A DNA stretch of 64,000 nt, taken from NCBI RefSeq assembly GCF_017377855.1, contig NZ_JAFREP010000019.1, positions 124,001-188,000 of the forward strand, given 5' to 3'. The notes under the pieces were generated by a model. That model ran no database searches and had not been told where the DNA came from. It was given only the letters and a program-made list of their open reading frames with translations. This document shows positions 8,991 to 16,309 of this stretch, piece after piece. This DNA is from Acanthopleuribacter pedis. GTDB lineage: Bacteria > Acidobacteriota > Holophagae > Acanthopleuribacterales > Acanthopleuribacteraceae. The number at the start of each line of letters is the position of its first letter. The first letter of the stretch is position 1. A program made the position numbers and the translations under genes.

Positions 8991-9179
8991 GGGTTGGCGA
9001 ATGCGATTGTGACTACACCTGATAAGTGGCAGATCCGAGTTCGAATCTCGGCCCCGCTAACACCCGCGTTTCAGAAAGGTTTTCGGCAGGTGCCGGAAAC
9101 CCTCCTGAAGCTCGGGATTAGGGCGGGGTAGCTTAATGGTTAAAGCAGTAAACCTCACCATCATTCTTGTCGCCAATCC
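8991..9179 (+). ncRNA. yrlA: Y RNA 3 (YrlA-type, with long cap hairpin)
   Basis: The end helix is the most convincing of the set: GGGTTGGCG (8991-8999) pairs with CGCCAATCC (9171-9179) over 9 bp, followed by AAT/ATT and GATTGTGA with TCACCATC (one mismatch). GGCGAATG is present. T-arm CCGAG-TTCGAAT-CTCGG, acceptor CCCCGCT with GGCGGGG (one G-U), D-arm TAGCTTAATGGTTAAAGC. The cap is a long hairpin of different sequence but similar shape to that of Y RNA 2 (TTCAG, TTTTCGG / CCGGAAA, CTGAA). The pairing shows that the RNA starts at the GGCG strand and that the tRNA halves are permuted. Confidence 0.87.
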
Positions 9180-9214
9180 GTTCCCCCGGGACGGTCACCC
9201 GCAAACGAACATCC

Positions 9215-9356
9215 ATCGGCGAATGCGATGGTGAATACACCTTTTAAGTGGCAGATCCGAGTTCGAATCTCGGCCTCGCTTCTTCCGGTTCTCCGGGGAA
9301 ACAGCGCGGTAGCTTAATGGTTAAAGCAGTTCTTTCACCCTCATTTTGTCGCCGAT
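9215..9356 (+). ncRNA. yrlA: Y RNA 4 (YrlA-type)
   Basis: ATCGGCG (9215-9221) pairs perfectly with CGCCGAT (9350-9356); then AAT/ATT, a GC bulge, and GATGGTG with CACCCTC (one mismatch). The Ro motif GGCGAATG is present. The tRNA-like module has T-arm CCGAG-TTCGAAT-CTCGG, acceptor CCTCGCT with AGCGCGG (6 of 7 pairs), D-arm TAGCTTAATGGTTAAAGC, and a short cap hairpin CCGG-TTCT-CCGG. It ends 10 bases before a MITE-like element, so any original terminator may now be displaced or supplied by the element. Confidence 0.85.
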
Positions 9357-9365
9357 TCTCCCTTA

Positions 9366-9556
9366 GCCCGCATTTCTCACAAGGATTCGTCGCGAGAAGC
9401 TGAAAGCCTTGTGAGTACGAAGATTACGACCAAGAGACGGCGCAGGCGTAGCAGCGCTACGGCGAAGGCGGCTCGACCGAGTAATGCGGAAGGCCGCCCC
9501 CTCGTAATCGCATGGGTTTCGGCTTTATAGCAGAATTCCTTGTGAGAAATGCGGGT
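9366..9556 (+). mobile_element. MITE-like element, copy 1, TA-flanked
   Basis: A 191-bp non-coding element with about 20-bp terminal inverted repeats (CCCGCATTTCTCACAAGGA and its complement TCCTTGTGAGAAATGCGGG), flanked by TA on both sides. Related copies lie at 20547-20735 and 57026-57337. The subterminal blocks CGAGAAGCTGAAAGCCT, GTGAGTACGAAGATTACGA and GTAATCGCATGGG are shared. TA duplication and short size suggest a MITE moved by an IS630/Tc1-mariner transposase encoded elsewhere (inference). It separates Y RNA 4 from the divergent fifth element. Confidence 0.75.
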
Positions 9557-9621
9557 TAACTAAGGACGCTTTATGAAACGAACACCGGTCGCTTGCCCGC
9601 TTTTTGAGCGCGTGCCCGTGT

Positions 9622-9738
9622 CCGGTGCTCGGTGGAACCCCATCCCCGCGACCCGAGTTCGAGCCTCGGTCCTGCCAAAAGTACGGCAGGGTAACTCAGT
9701 TAGGTAGAGTACGGGGAATCCGGTTCCGCCGGCACCGC
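9622..9738 (+). ncRNA. divergent permuted tRNA-like RNA (Y RNA 5-like)
   Basis: T-arm CCGAG-TTCGAGC-CTCGG (9653-9669) runs into acceptor strand TCCTGCC, a tight loop AAAAGTAC (9677-9684), acceptor strand GGCAGGG, and a D-arm TAACTCAGTTAGGTAGAGTA. The ends pair through CGGTGC/GCACCG, CGG/CCG, GGA/TCC and CCCC/GGGG. This is the same permuted, capped design as the four YrlA RNAs, and here the cap loop is so short that the permutation cannot be doubted. However, neither GGCGAATG nor TTGTCG is present, so Ro binding is not predicted. It could be a decayed Y RNA or a Ro-independent tRNA mimic. Confidence 0.6.
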
Positions 9739-10632
9739 CTCGCGCCACCGCTTCCAAATCCATCAAAAGAAGGACACCCATGTTATATTTTTTGCTTTTC
9801 CACAATTTAGCCCGTGTCATCCCCCAAGAGCGGGAACCCGCGCCTGGCGAGAACAAAGCTTAACACCGCAATTTACAACGATGGAGCAAGGTAAACCACG
9901 GGTTGAACCAAACCTTGCCGACCATCCCTTTTTTTGGCGCGCCGCCGCGGCGCCACCACCGATTTGAGCCAAACCCCTTTGAAATTTGTCTGAGTGTTCG
10001 TGCGAATGCCTTGGTGAGTCCATTAGAATGACCTTCTAAATCTCACAAAACCCCTTGTCGCACCTCTTTTTTGCGAACACCGACAACGCATGTTTCACCG
10101 CCCAAGGACCCTACACAGGTCGATCAATAAGTCGGCAACGGCCTCTTTTCCAAGCGACAAGGCCGGGCGGGTAATCGAATAGCCCTCGAAGTAGGGCAAC
10201 AGCAGGACCACCCACCGTTCTTGTGGGTAGACGGATACCCGACGCGCTCAGTTTGAGGTGAAGCGCCTTCGGTGAACGGCAGTGTAGTCTAAGAAGACAG
10301 CCGCTCGGCGCTCCGCGGGCCCAACCACCCTTTTTTCTTTTTTTGATTGTGACATCTTTGTCCCAAGCCTGGAGCGCAGCGGGGTCAAGGGTTCCCGGAA
10401 ATGCGGGAAGCGTGACGGATCGCCGAAGGCGAACCGGCGCGATTTTCGCGTTGAGGACAACCCTTGAGGCCGCGGAGTGGAAGGCTTATGCTGGGATGTG
10501 ACATTCAAAAAACGAAGCCGTAACCTCTGGGTTTTTCATGCGTTGGGTATAACGGATGCCCCCTCGGCTTGTGCCGTACACCAACCCAGCCACCACTGTC
10601 CGGCTTCAACCTTACTCTTCCTTAGAGGCGGT
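9739..10632. other. non-coding or remnant region
   Basis: No gene that I can defend. A minus-strand open stretch at 10095-10247 (50 codons, no ATG) reads like protein (LLLPYFEGYSITRPALSLGK, then EAVADLLIDLC) and could be the tail of a decayed gene. The segment 10250-10500 holds short GC-rich inverted stretches without clear function. Confidence 0.4.
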
Positions 10633-11178
10633 CTACCTGTATTTGATCCCGTTTTTTCGGGTAATTTCCCAAATATTCTCCGTCGTTTCGCCGGTATGGT
10701 ACGAACCTTTGGCGGTACCAACCTGCACCGCACCGTTCTTTTGTTTGACCCGTTTCGAGCCAATATTCGACCCGGCGCTTTTGACCACCAGCCGTTCTTT
10801 TTTCAAATCAAAAAATACAAAATCCTGGGTCGCGGCAACGGCCTCACTCATCAGCCCTTTCCCCCAAAAAGGCTCGGCTAACCAGAAACCGCGATTGTCA
10901 TCTTTATCTTTTGTGAAACGGTATTCAATCAAGCCTACAAGCTCATTCGGCCCGTCGTTGATCCAGATCCCCCATAGGTATATTTCTTTGGTCTCCGCGT
11001 CCTTCAGGATGGTCTCTAAGTAATAAGTAGCGCCGTCGTCGGGATAAGGCCACGGCACCGCCGAACCGATATGTTTGATAATGTTCCAGTTGTCAAAGTG
11101 TTTTTGTATGGAAGGCGCATCCTCCATCGTAACCGGAGCCAGGGTTAATCGGTTTGTTTGAATGACCGGTGGTTTCAA
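10633..11178 (-). CDS. GNAT family N-acetyltransferase (RimJ/RimL-like)
   Basis: The protein opens with the family signature PPVIQTNRLTLAPVTMEDAP and continues with GLIEYRFTKDKDDNRGFWLAEPFWGKGLMSEA, the acetyl-CoA binding motif A region, then a short C-terminal half. I chose the TTG at 11178 because GGAGG lies 5 bases upstream and the signature then starts at residue 5 (about 181 aa). An ATG at 11229 would add 17 residues but has no ribosome binding site. The predicted substrate is an amino group on a protein, amino acid or small molecule; it cannot be narrowed. The C-terminal half, after AGSNIGSKRVKQKNG, is short and Lys/Gly-rich but keeps the usual N.....R pattern. Confidence 0.75.
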   Translation of the reverse strand: MKPPVIQTNRLTLAPVTMEDAPSIQKHFDNWNIIKHIGSAVPWPYPDDGATYYLETILKDAETKEIYLWGIWINDGPNELVGLIEYRFTKDKDDNRGFWLAEPFWGKGLMSEAVAATQDFVFFDLKKERLVVKSAGSNIGSKRVKQKNGAVQVGTAKGSYHTGETTENIWEITRKNGIKYR

Positions 11179-11262
11179 GGACCCTCCAAAAAAAATTGCC
11201 CCGCGTTCCTTGGAACCCGAGGCAATCATTACAAGCCGTTTGTCGGTTGTTTCAACCGCAAC

Positions 11263-13461
11263 TTAGTTAACGGCGAAGCCGCGGTTTCTCAGCAGGGCGT
11301 CGGTGGTGGGTGCACGACCGCGGAAGCTTTTGTAAGCGTCCAGGTAGTTCAGGCTGTCGCCTCGGCTGAAGATGTACTTGTACAGGCGATCCGCCGTTTC
11401 TTTGTCGAAAATGTCCTTGGTTTCCAAGAAGGCGTCAAAGCCGTCTGAATCGAGGATTTCGGACCACATGTAGGCGTAGTACGCGGAGTGGTAGCCGCCG
11501 GCGAAAATGTGACCAAAGTGCGTGCTGCGGTGACGCATGATGATCTCATCCGGCTTGTTGTATTCCTTGAGGATTTTGTCCTCGAATGCACGCACGTCGA
11601 TGTCCTGAACTTCCGTCATGCGGTGGTAGGCCATGTCGACCAAGGCGGAAGCGGTGTATTCAACGGTCGCGAAACCCTGGTTAAAGGTGCTCGCGTCTTT
11701 GATGCGCTGGATCAACGCGTCGGGAATCTGCTCGCCGGTTTTGTAGTGAAGCGCGAACTTTTTCAACATTTGCGGCTGGGTGATGAAGTGCTCGTACAAT
11801 TGCGCGGGAAATTCAACCCAGTCACGCGGCGTGTTGGTGCCGGCTAAGGTGGGGTAAGTTACGTCGGAAAGCAAACCGTGCAGCGCGTGGCCAAACTCGT
11901 GGAACAAGGTCACCGCGTCGGAGTAACTCATCAGCGTGGGCTCGCCTTCAGCCGGTTTGTTCAGGTTCATGTTGTTAATGATCAAAGGTTTTACGTTGCC
12001 GGCCAACTTCTGTTGCACACGGAAGGAACTCATCCAAGCACCGGTACGTTTGGTGGAACGCGCGTAGTAGTCGCCGTAGAACAGACCAACGGAATTACCC
12101 TCGGCATCCTTCACTTCCCAAACGCGGACCACCTCGTTGTAAACGGGAATGTCGTTGCGCTCTTCGAAGGTCAGACCGAACAGTTGCTTGGCCACGTAAA
12201 ACTTGGCCTCGATCATGTTGTTCAATTCGAAATACTGGGCGATTTCGCCCTGGTCCAATTCGAACTTCTCCTTGCGCACCTTTTCGGCGTAAAAACGCCA
12301 GTCGTGGGCTTCCAGTTCGTGGTCGATGCCGTCTTTGGCCATCTGCTCTTTCAGCCAGGCCTTTTCTTTGGCCGCTTGTTTGATGGCGGGTTCCCACACT
12401 TTTTTGAGCAGGTTCATGGCCGCCTCGGGGGTTTCCGCCATGGTGTTGGAAAGCACCAAATCAGAGTGGTGCTTGTAGCCGAGCAGCTTGGCGCGTTTGA
12501 CGCGAAGCTGAACGATTTCTTCAACCACTTTGTTGTTGTCGAATTCGTTGCCGTTGTCACCGCGAAGCGCCCAACCGTCAAAGGCTTTTTTGCGCAGGTC
12601 GCGACGGGTGGAATATTGCAGGAACGGCTCAACGCTGGAGCGGTTCAGGGTGATCACATACTTGCCCGGCATATCGCGCAGCTTGGCTTGTGATGCCGCG
12701 GCATCGCGCACGGCTTGGGGCAGGCCGTCCAGGTCGCTTTCCTCGAGGACCAGGGACCAGGCACGGGTATCGTTGAGTTGGTTCTGACCAAAGGTGGTGG
12801 TGAGGGTGGCGATGCGCTCGTTGATTGTGGCCAACTCTTCGCGTTTCGCATCGTCCAGTGCCGCGCCGGCGCGAACGTAGTCGTTGTAAACGCGCTCGGC
12901 AAGGCGGATTTGTTCGGCGTTCAGACCGGATTCGTTGCGGGTCTCGTGAACTTTTTTGATGCGATTGAACAGCGCTTGGTTAAAGAGAATGTCATTGCTG
13001 TGGCGGCTGAGCATGGGCGAGATCTTGCTCTGGAGCGCTTGCATTTCGTCGTTGGACTCGGTGCTGGCCAGGTTGAAGAACACGCGGGAAACGCTGCGCA
13101 GCGCTTCACCGGACAATTCCATTTTGGCAATGGTGTTCTCGAAGTTGGGATCCTTAAAAGTAGGATCGGCATCGGTATTGGTGATGGCGTCGATTTCGGC
13201 CTTGTGCTCTTTCATGGCGCGCTCAAAGGCAGGCATGTAGTGGTCCATATGGATTTTGGCAAAAGGCGGGGCACCAAAAGGGGTGTCCCAGGTTTCAAAA
13301 AATGGGTTCGGACCTGCTGCCGCGGTTTCTACTTCAGCATCCTTGGTCGTTTTGGATTCTTCAGTCGTGGCTTTTTGTTCCTGCTGTGAGCAACCACTGA
13401 GGATCAGGGCCGTCATGGCCAAGCCAAAGAATGTCAATTTTTGTAATCGACTGAGTAGCAT
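11263..13461 (-). CDS. M3 family oligopeptidase / dipeptidyl carboxypeptidase, lipoprotein
   Basis: The 732-aa protein begins with a lipoprotein signal: a hydrophobic stretch ending in LILSGC, with C24 as the lipidated cysteine. It is therefore exported and membrane-anchored, unlike cytosolic Dcp/OpdA. The thermolysin-like zinc motif HEFGH is at residues 521-525 (LFHEFGHALHGLL). Around it are typical M3 segments such as GLFYGDYYARSTKRTGAW and the C-terminal FAGGYHSAYYAYMWSEI, which carries substrate-binding Tyr/His residues. Length matches Dcp (about 680-720). It should trim peptides in the periplasm. It lies 84 nt upstream of the GNAT gene on the same strand. Confidence in family is very high; dipeptidyl carboxypeptidase versus oligopeptidase A activity cannot be decided. 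Confidence 0.93.
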   Translation of the reverse strand: MLLSRLQKLTFFGLAMTALILSGCSQQEQKATTEESKTTKDAEVETAAAGPNPFFETWDTPFGAPPFAKIHMDHYMPAFERAMKEHKAEIDAITNTDADPTFKDPNFENTIAKMELSGEALRSVSRVFFNLASTESNDEMQALQSKISPMLSRHSNDILFNQALFNRIKKVHETRNESGLNAEQIRLAERVYNDYVRAGAALDDAKREELATINERIATLTTTFGQNQLNDTRAWSLVLEESDLDGLPQAVRDAAASQAKLRDMPGKYVITLNRSSVEPFLQYSTRRDLRKKAFDGWALRGDNGNEFDNNKVVEEIVQLRVKRAKLLGYKHHSDLVLSNTMAETPEAAMNLLKKVWEPAIKQAAKEKAWLKEQMAKDGIDHELEAHDWRFYAEKVRKEKFELDQGEIAQYFELNNMIEAKFYVAKQLFGLTFEERNDIPVYNEVVRVWEVKDAEGNSVGLFYGDYYARSTKRTGAWMSSFRVQQKLAGNVKPLIINNMNLNKPAEGEPTLMSYSDAVTLFHEFGHALHGLLSDVTYPTLAGTNTPRDWVEFPAQLYEHFITQPQMLKKFALHYKTGEQIPDALIQRIKDASTFNQGFATVEYTASALVDMAYHRMTEVQDIDVRAFEDKILKEYNKPDEIIMRHRSTHFGHIFAGGYHSAYYAYMWSEILDSDGFDAFLETKDIFDKETADRLYKYIFSRGDSLNYLDAYKSFRGRAPTTDALLRNRGFAVN

Positions 13462-13919
13462 CGGGTCTCCTTGTGCATGTTCTTGTTATTCGATAGGGGG
13501 CCGGGCGCGTTATTCGGGCCCAGCATTATAGGGGGACATTATGGGAAGTGCCAGAATAAGCAACCGTCACATTATTCGTCCATCGATATCGTCCGTTCAC
13601 ACCGCTGGTTAAGTGTCCCTTCCCATGCAACCCATCTCAAAAAAACCTAAGCACTTCTTTGCAAAAGGCTTAGCGTTATGAGACGCGAGTGACATATTGA
13701 AACAAGGGCGATCACCTTGTCGGTTCCAGGATCAAAGCGGCTTCCGCTTCGCGGCCCCAAGGCGTAAACCGACCGCGAACAACGCGACGATGCGCCCTTG
13801 GCACACCGCCGGCTATTTCACGATCTGGTAATCCTTAACCCCAACACGCGGGAAACTTGGCGCAAAAGGATCAAAATATTAAAAAAGTTCGGCACCGCCG
13901 ACCAAAACCACTTCCCTAA
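13462..13919. other. intergenic region, 458 bp
   Basis: This lies between the start of the M3 peptidase gene and the stop of the UnbV gene (both minus strand), so it should contain the peptidase promoter. I see no gene, RNA or strong terminator hairpin. Confidence 0.4.
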
Positions 13920-16091
13920 CTAAAGGTCGGTTTGGTCTTCGGTTGGTACGGTGAAAAGCACCGCCGGGGTTTGGTTTGGCCAAGTGCCACGCAACACCGT
14001 TAGGTGAAGGGGTCGGTCGGCCGAAATTTCGAAGCGTTCCCCTTCGGTGACGGAAGCGAACAGGTCGTTAAGCAGGTGCAAACCCTTGGCATCGCGTGGC
14101 AAAGCCTCGTGGAGGGTTTTTTCTTCGACAAGCGCACCGCGCGCATCAAAGCGTCGCAAGGTGACGCGCGCCGCGCTTTCACCGCTGTTGACCAAAGCAA
14201 TGCCGTCAAAGACCAGGTCCGGGTTGCCGCTGTAAAAAGCGAAGCGGTTGGCCGGGGCCCGCCCGTGACTTGCGGTGGCGAGTAGCGCGACTTCCTGTTG
14301 GCGACGGTAACCGCTTTGAAGGGAAACCGAGGACGGTGCGGTCAGCCGCAATTGCGCGGCTTTCACATCGCCAAAAACGGTATGGCTATTGAGATTCGCG
14401 GCCTGGCCGGGTTCCAAGCTGAGCTGATGGGCGCCGACCCAGATGCCGGTGTCGTTCAGCGCGGTCAAACTCACCTCGGCGGGTTCGGCACCGCCGTTGT
14501 ACAGTCGGAGTTGGGTATCAAAACCACCGTCCAGGCTGGTGAGGTGCGCCACGGTTCGCGTGGTCGCCGGCGCGGCGCAGGACAAACCCAGGGTGCGGTC
14601 CAAGCTGTGTTCGCCACCGGCATTGAACGGACCGTGCGTCGTAACCACGCCGTCGGGCCAACGCACGGTAACGCGGTCGACGGTTTCGCGCTTGCCCAAA
14701 CCGAAGTGGGCAATCGCCGGGTTTTGCGACACGTAGTTGCCGCCGTTGCTGATTTCGCGCACGGCTTGTTGTCCGCCGTATTCGATGGTAATGCGCGCAC
14801 CGAGGGCTTCCATGCCGTCCACACGCGGCTTGAGACGGAGGTAGTTGTTTTGGTTGCCGCCGTTGTTGCGGAACAAACGCAGCGGGCCGGCGTTGTTGGT
14901 TACCAGCAGATCGAGGTCGCCGTCGCGGTCGTAGTCCCAAGCAACCACGCCCCGCCCCTGCAAACGGTCGTCGATCCCCAGCGCGACGGCCTGCTCACTG
15001 AACACGCCGGAGCCGTCGTTGATGAACAGCTTGCTGGCGTCTTGATCGTATCCGGCGGAGAAGGAACCGAGAAATCCGTTGACGTGGAACAGGTCCAAAT
15101 CGCCGTCGTTGTCGAAATCGCCAAAGGTCGAACCCCAACCCCAGTGGCCCTCGCGCACGCCGCAGGCCTCGGTGGCGTCCTCAAAGGTGCCGTCGCCCTT
15201 GTTGCGGTACATGCGGTTCCCGGTGGGATCCTGGTTGGGATTGCCTTCCACCACGCCGACGGAACTCACGAACCAATCCAAGTCGCCGTCGTTGTCGATG
15301 TCACCCACGGCGGAACCCATGCCGTTCCCGTCGGTGATCGGCGTGCGGTCGCCTTCGACAAAAAAACCACCGCCGCGGTTGATGAAGTAGGTGGTGGTGC
15401 GGAAGTCCGCGACCACCAACAAATCGGGCCAACCGTCGTTGTTGATGTCGCTGAAACTAGGGGTGAAGGCGTTGGTATCCGCCAAGGCGGCGCTGATGCC
15501 GACGGCTTCGTCCGCGGGCGTAAAGCGACCCGTCCCATCATTGCGCCAGTAGTAATCCTGGTGGTGTTCGGCCCAGTAGGCCAGCATCAAATCCAAATCG
15601 CCGTCGCGGTCGGGATCGCCAAAGGTGGCACCGTAAACGTCGGCGCTCACGATTAAACCACTGGCCGCGGTGGCGTCGCGAAAGCTGCCGTCGCCGTTGT
15701 TCATCAGCAGCTTGGGTCCCGATCCTTTAATTGAACCCAAAAACAGATCGGGGAAACCATCGCCGTTGACATCGGCAAAGGTCGGCGCGTTGTCGAAACG
15801 ATCCGCAAACACCAAACCGGCCTCGGCGGCACGGTTCACAAAGGTGCCGTCGCCCTGATTCACAAAAAGCGCGTTGTCGCCGCGCGAACCACCGACAACC
15901 ATTAAATCCAAGTCGCCGTCGCCCTCAATATCGGCGACGGCGGCCCCGCCCGCCATAAACTCGGGTTCGGTCACGCCACTGTAGGCGTGCTCAAAGGCCA
16001 AGCCGGCCTGAGCGCTAACTTCTTCAAACGCCCAATCTTGGGCGAAAAGCGGGAGCCACAACATCCCCGCGAACAACCATGGTTTCAACAT
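13920..16091 (-). CDS. secreted FG-GAP/VCBS repeat protein with UnbV (ASPIC) domain
   Basis: Start set at ATG 16091, which gives a signal peptide (MLKPWLFAGMLWLPLFAQ) and a 723-aa product; a longer frame to 16172 adds a Pro-rich stretch with no signal. Residues about 20-420 hold many FG-GAP/VCBS calcium-binding repeats (DIEGDGDLDLMVVGG, DVNGDGFPDLFLGS, DRDGDLDLMLAYW and so on) predicted to form a beta-propeller. Residues about 430-500 are the UnbV/ASPIC domain (EALGARITIEYGG, NGGNYVSQN, FGLGKRETVDRVTVRWPDG). The tail has two repeats of the 'LVNSGESAARVTLRRFDARG' type, also found in the giant protein at 61237-64000. This tail type may be a surface or secretion module (inference). Substrate unknown. 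Confidence 0.9.
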   Translation of the reverse strand: MLKPWLFAGMLWLPLFAQDWAFEEVSAQAGLAFEHAYSGVTEPEFMAGGAAVADIEGDGDLDLMVVGGSRGDNALFVNQGDGTFVNRAAEAGLVFADRFDNAPTFADVNGDGFPDLFLGSIKGSGPKLLMNNGDGSFRDATAASGLIVSADVYGATFGDPDRDGDLDLMLAYWAEHHQDYYWRNDGTGRFTPADEAVGISAALADTNAFTPSFSDINNDGWPDLLVVADFRTTTYFINRGGGFFVEGDRTPITDGNGMGSAVGDIDNDGDLDWFVSSVGVVEGNPNQDPTGNRMYRNKGDGTFEDATEACGVREGHWGWGSTFGDFDNDGDLDLFHVNGFLGSFSAGYDQDASKLFINDGSGVFSEQAVALGIDDRLQGRGVVAWDYDRDGDLDLLVTNNAGPLRLFRNNGGNQNNYLRLKPRVDGMEALGARITIEYGGQQAVREISNGGNYVSQNPAIAHFGLGKRETVDRVTVRWPDGVVTTHGPFNAGGEHSLDRTLGLSCAAPATTRTVAHLTSLDGGFDTQLRLYNGGAEPAEVSLTALNDTGIWVGAHQLSLEPGQAANLNSHTVFGDVKAAQLRLTAPSSVSLQSGYRRQQEVALLATASHGRAPANRFAFYSGNPDLVFDGIALVNSGESAARVTLRRFDARGALVEEKTLHEALPRDAKGLHLLNDLFASVTEGERFEISADRPLHLTVLRGTWPNQTPAVLFTVPTEDQTDL

Positions 16092-16309
16092 TTCTAGACC
16101 CCAAAAAACCCCGCTGAACAAACGCGGGAAAAGGAATGGTGGCGGCGCCCCATCAGCGAGGCGATCCGCCACATGTTAAAACCTGTACGTGAGCAAAAAA
16201 ATCAATAAAGGAAGATTATACGAAAACCGGATCAAAACCGCCGGCTTTATTTCCCGGCCTCGATAAGCAAAAACCACGTACCGACCAAGGCCGCACGCGG
16301 TCACGCGGG

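Noticed and set aside
8694-9300. Reading the D-arm and T-arm pieces as ordinary tRNA genes with large introns
   Set aside because: No anticodon arm can be formed; the inserts contain the Y RNA Ro motif; the end helices (best in Y3) pair only in the permuted order; no CCA is encoded.
9780-9863. 27-codon frame with AGGA upstream, just after the fifth tRNA mimic
   Set aside because: Too short and not recognisable; the plausible Shine-Dalgarno alone is insufficient.
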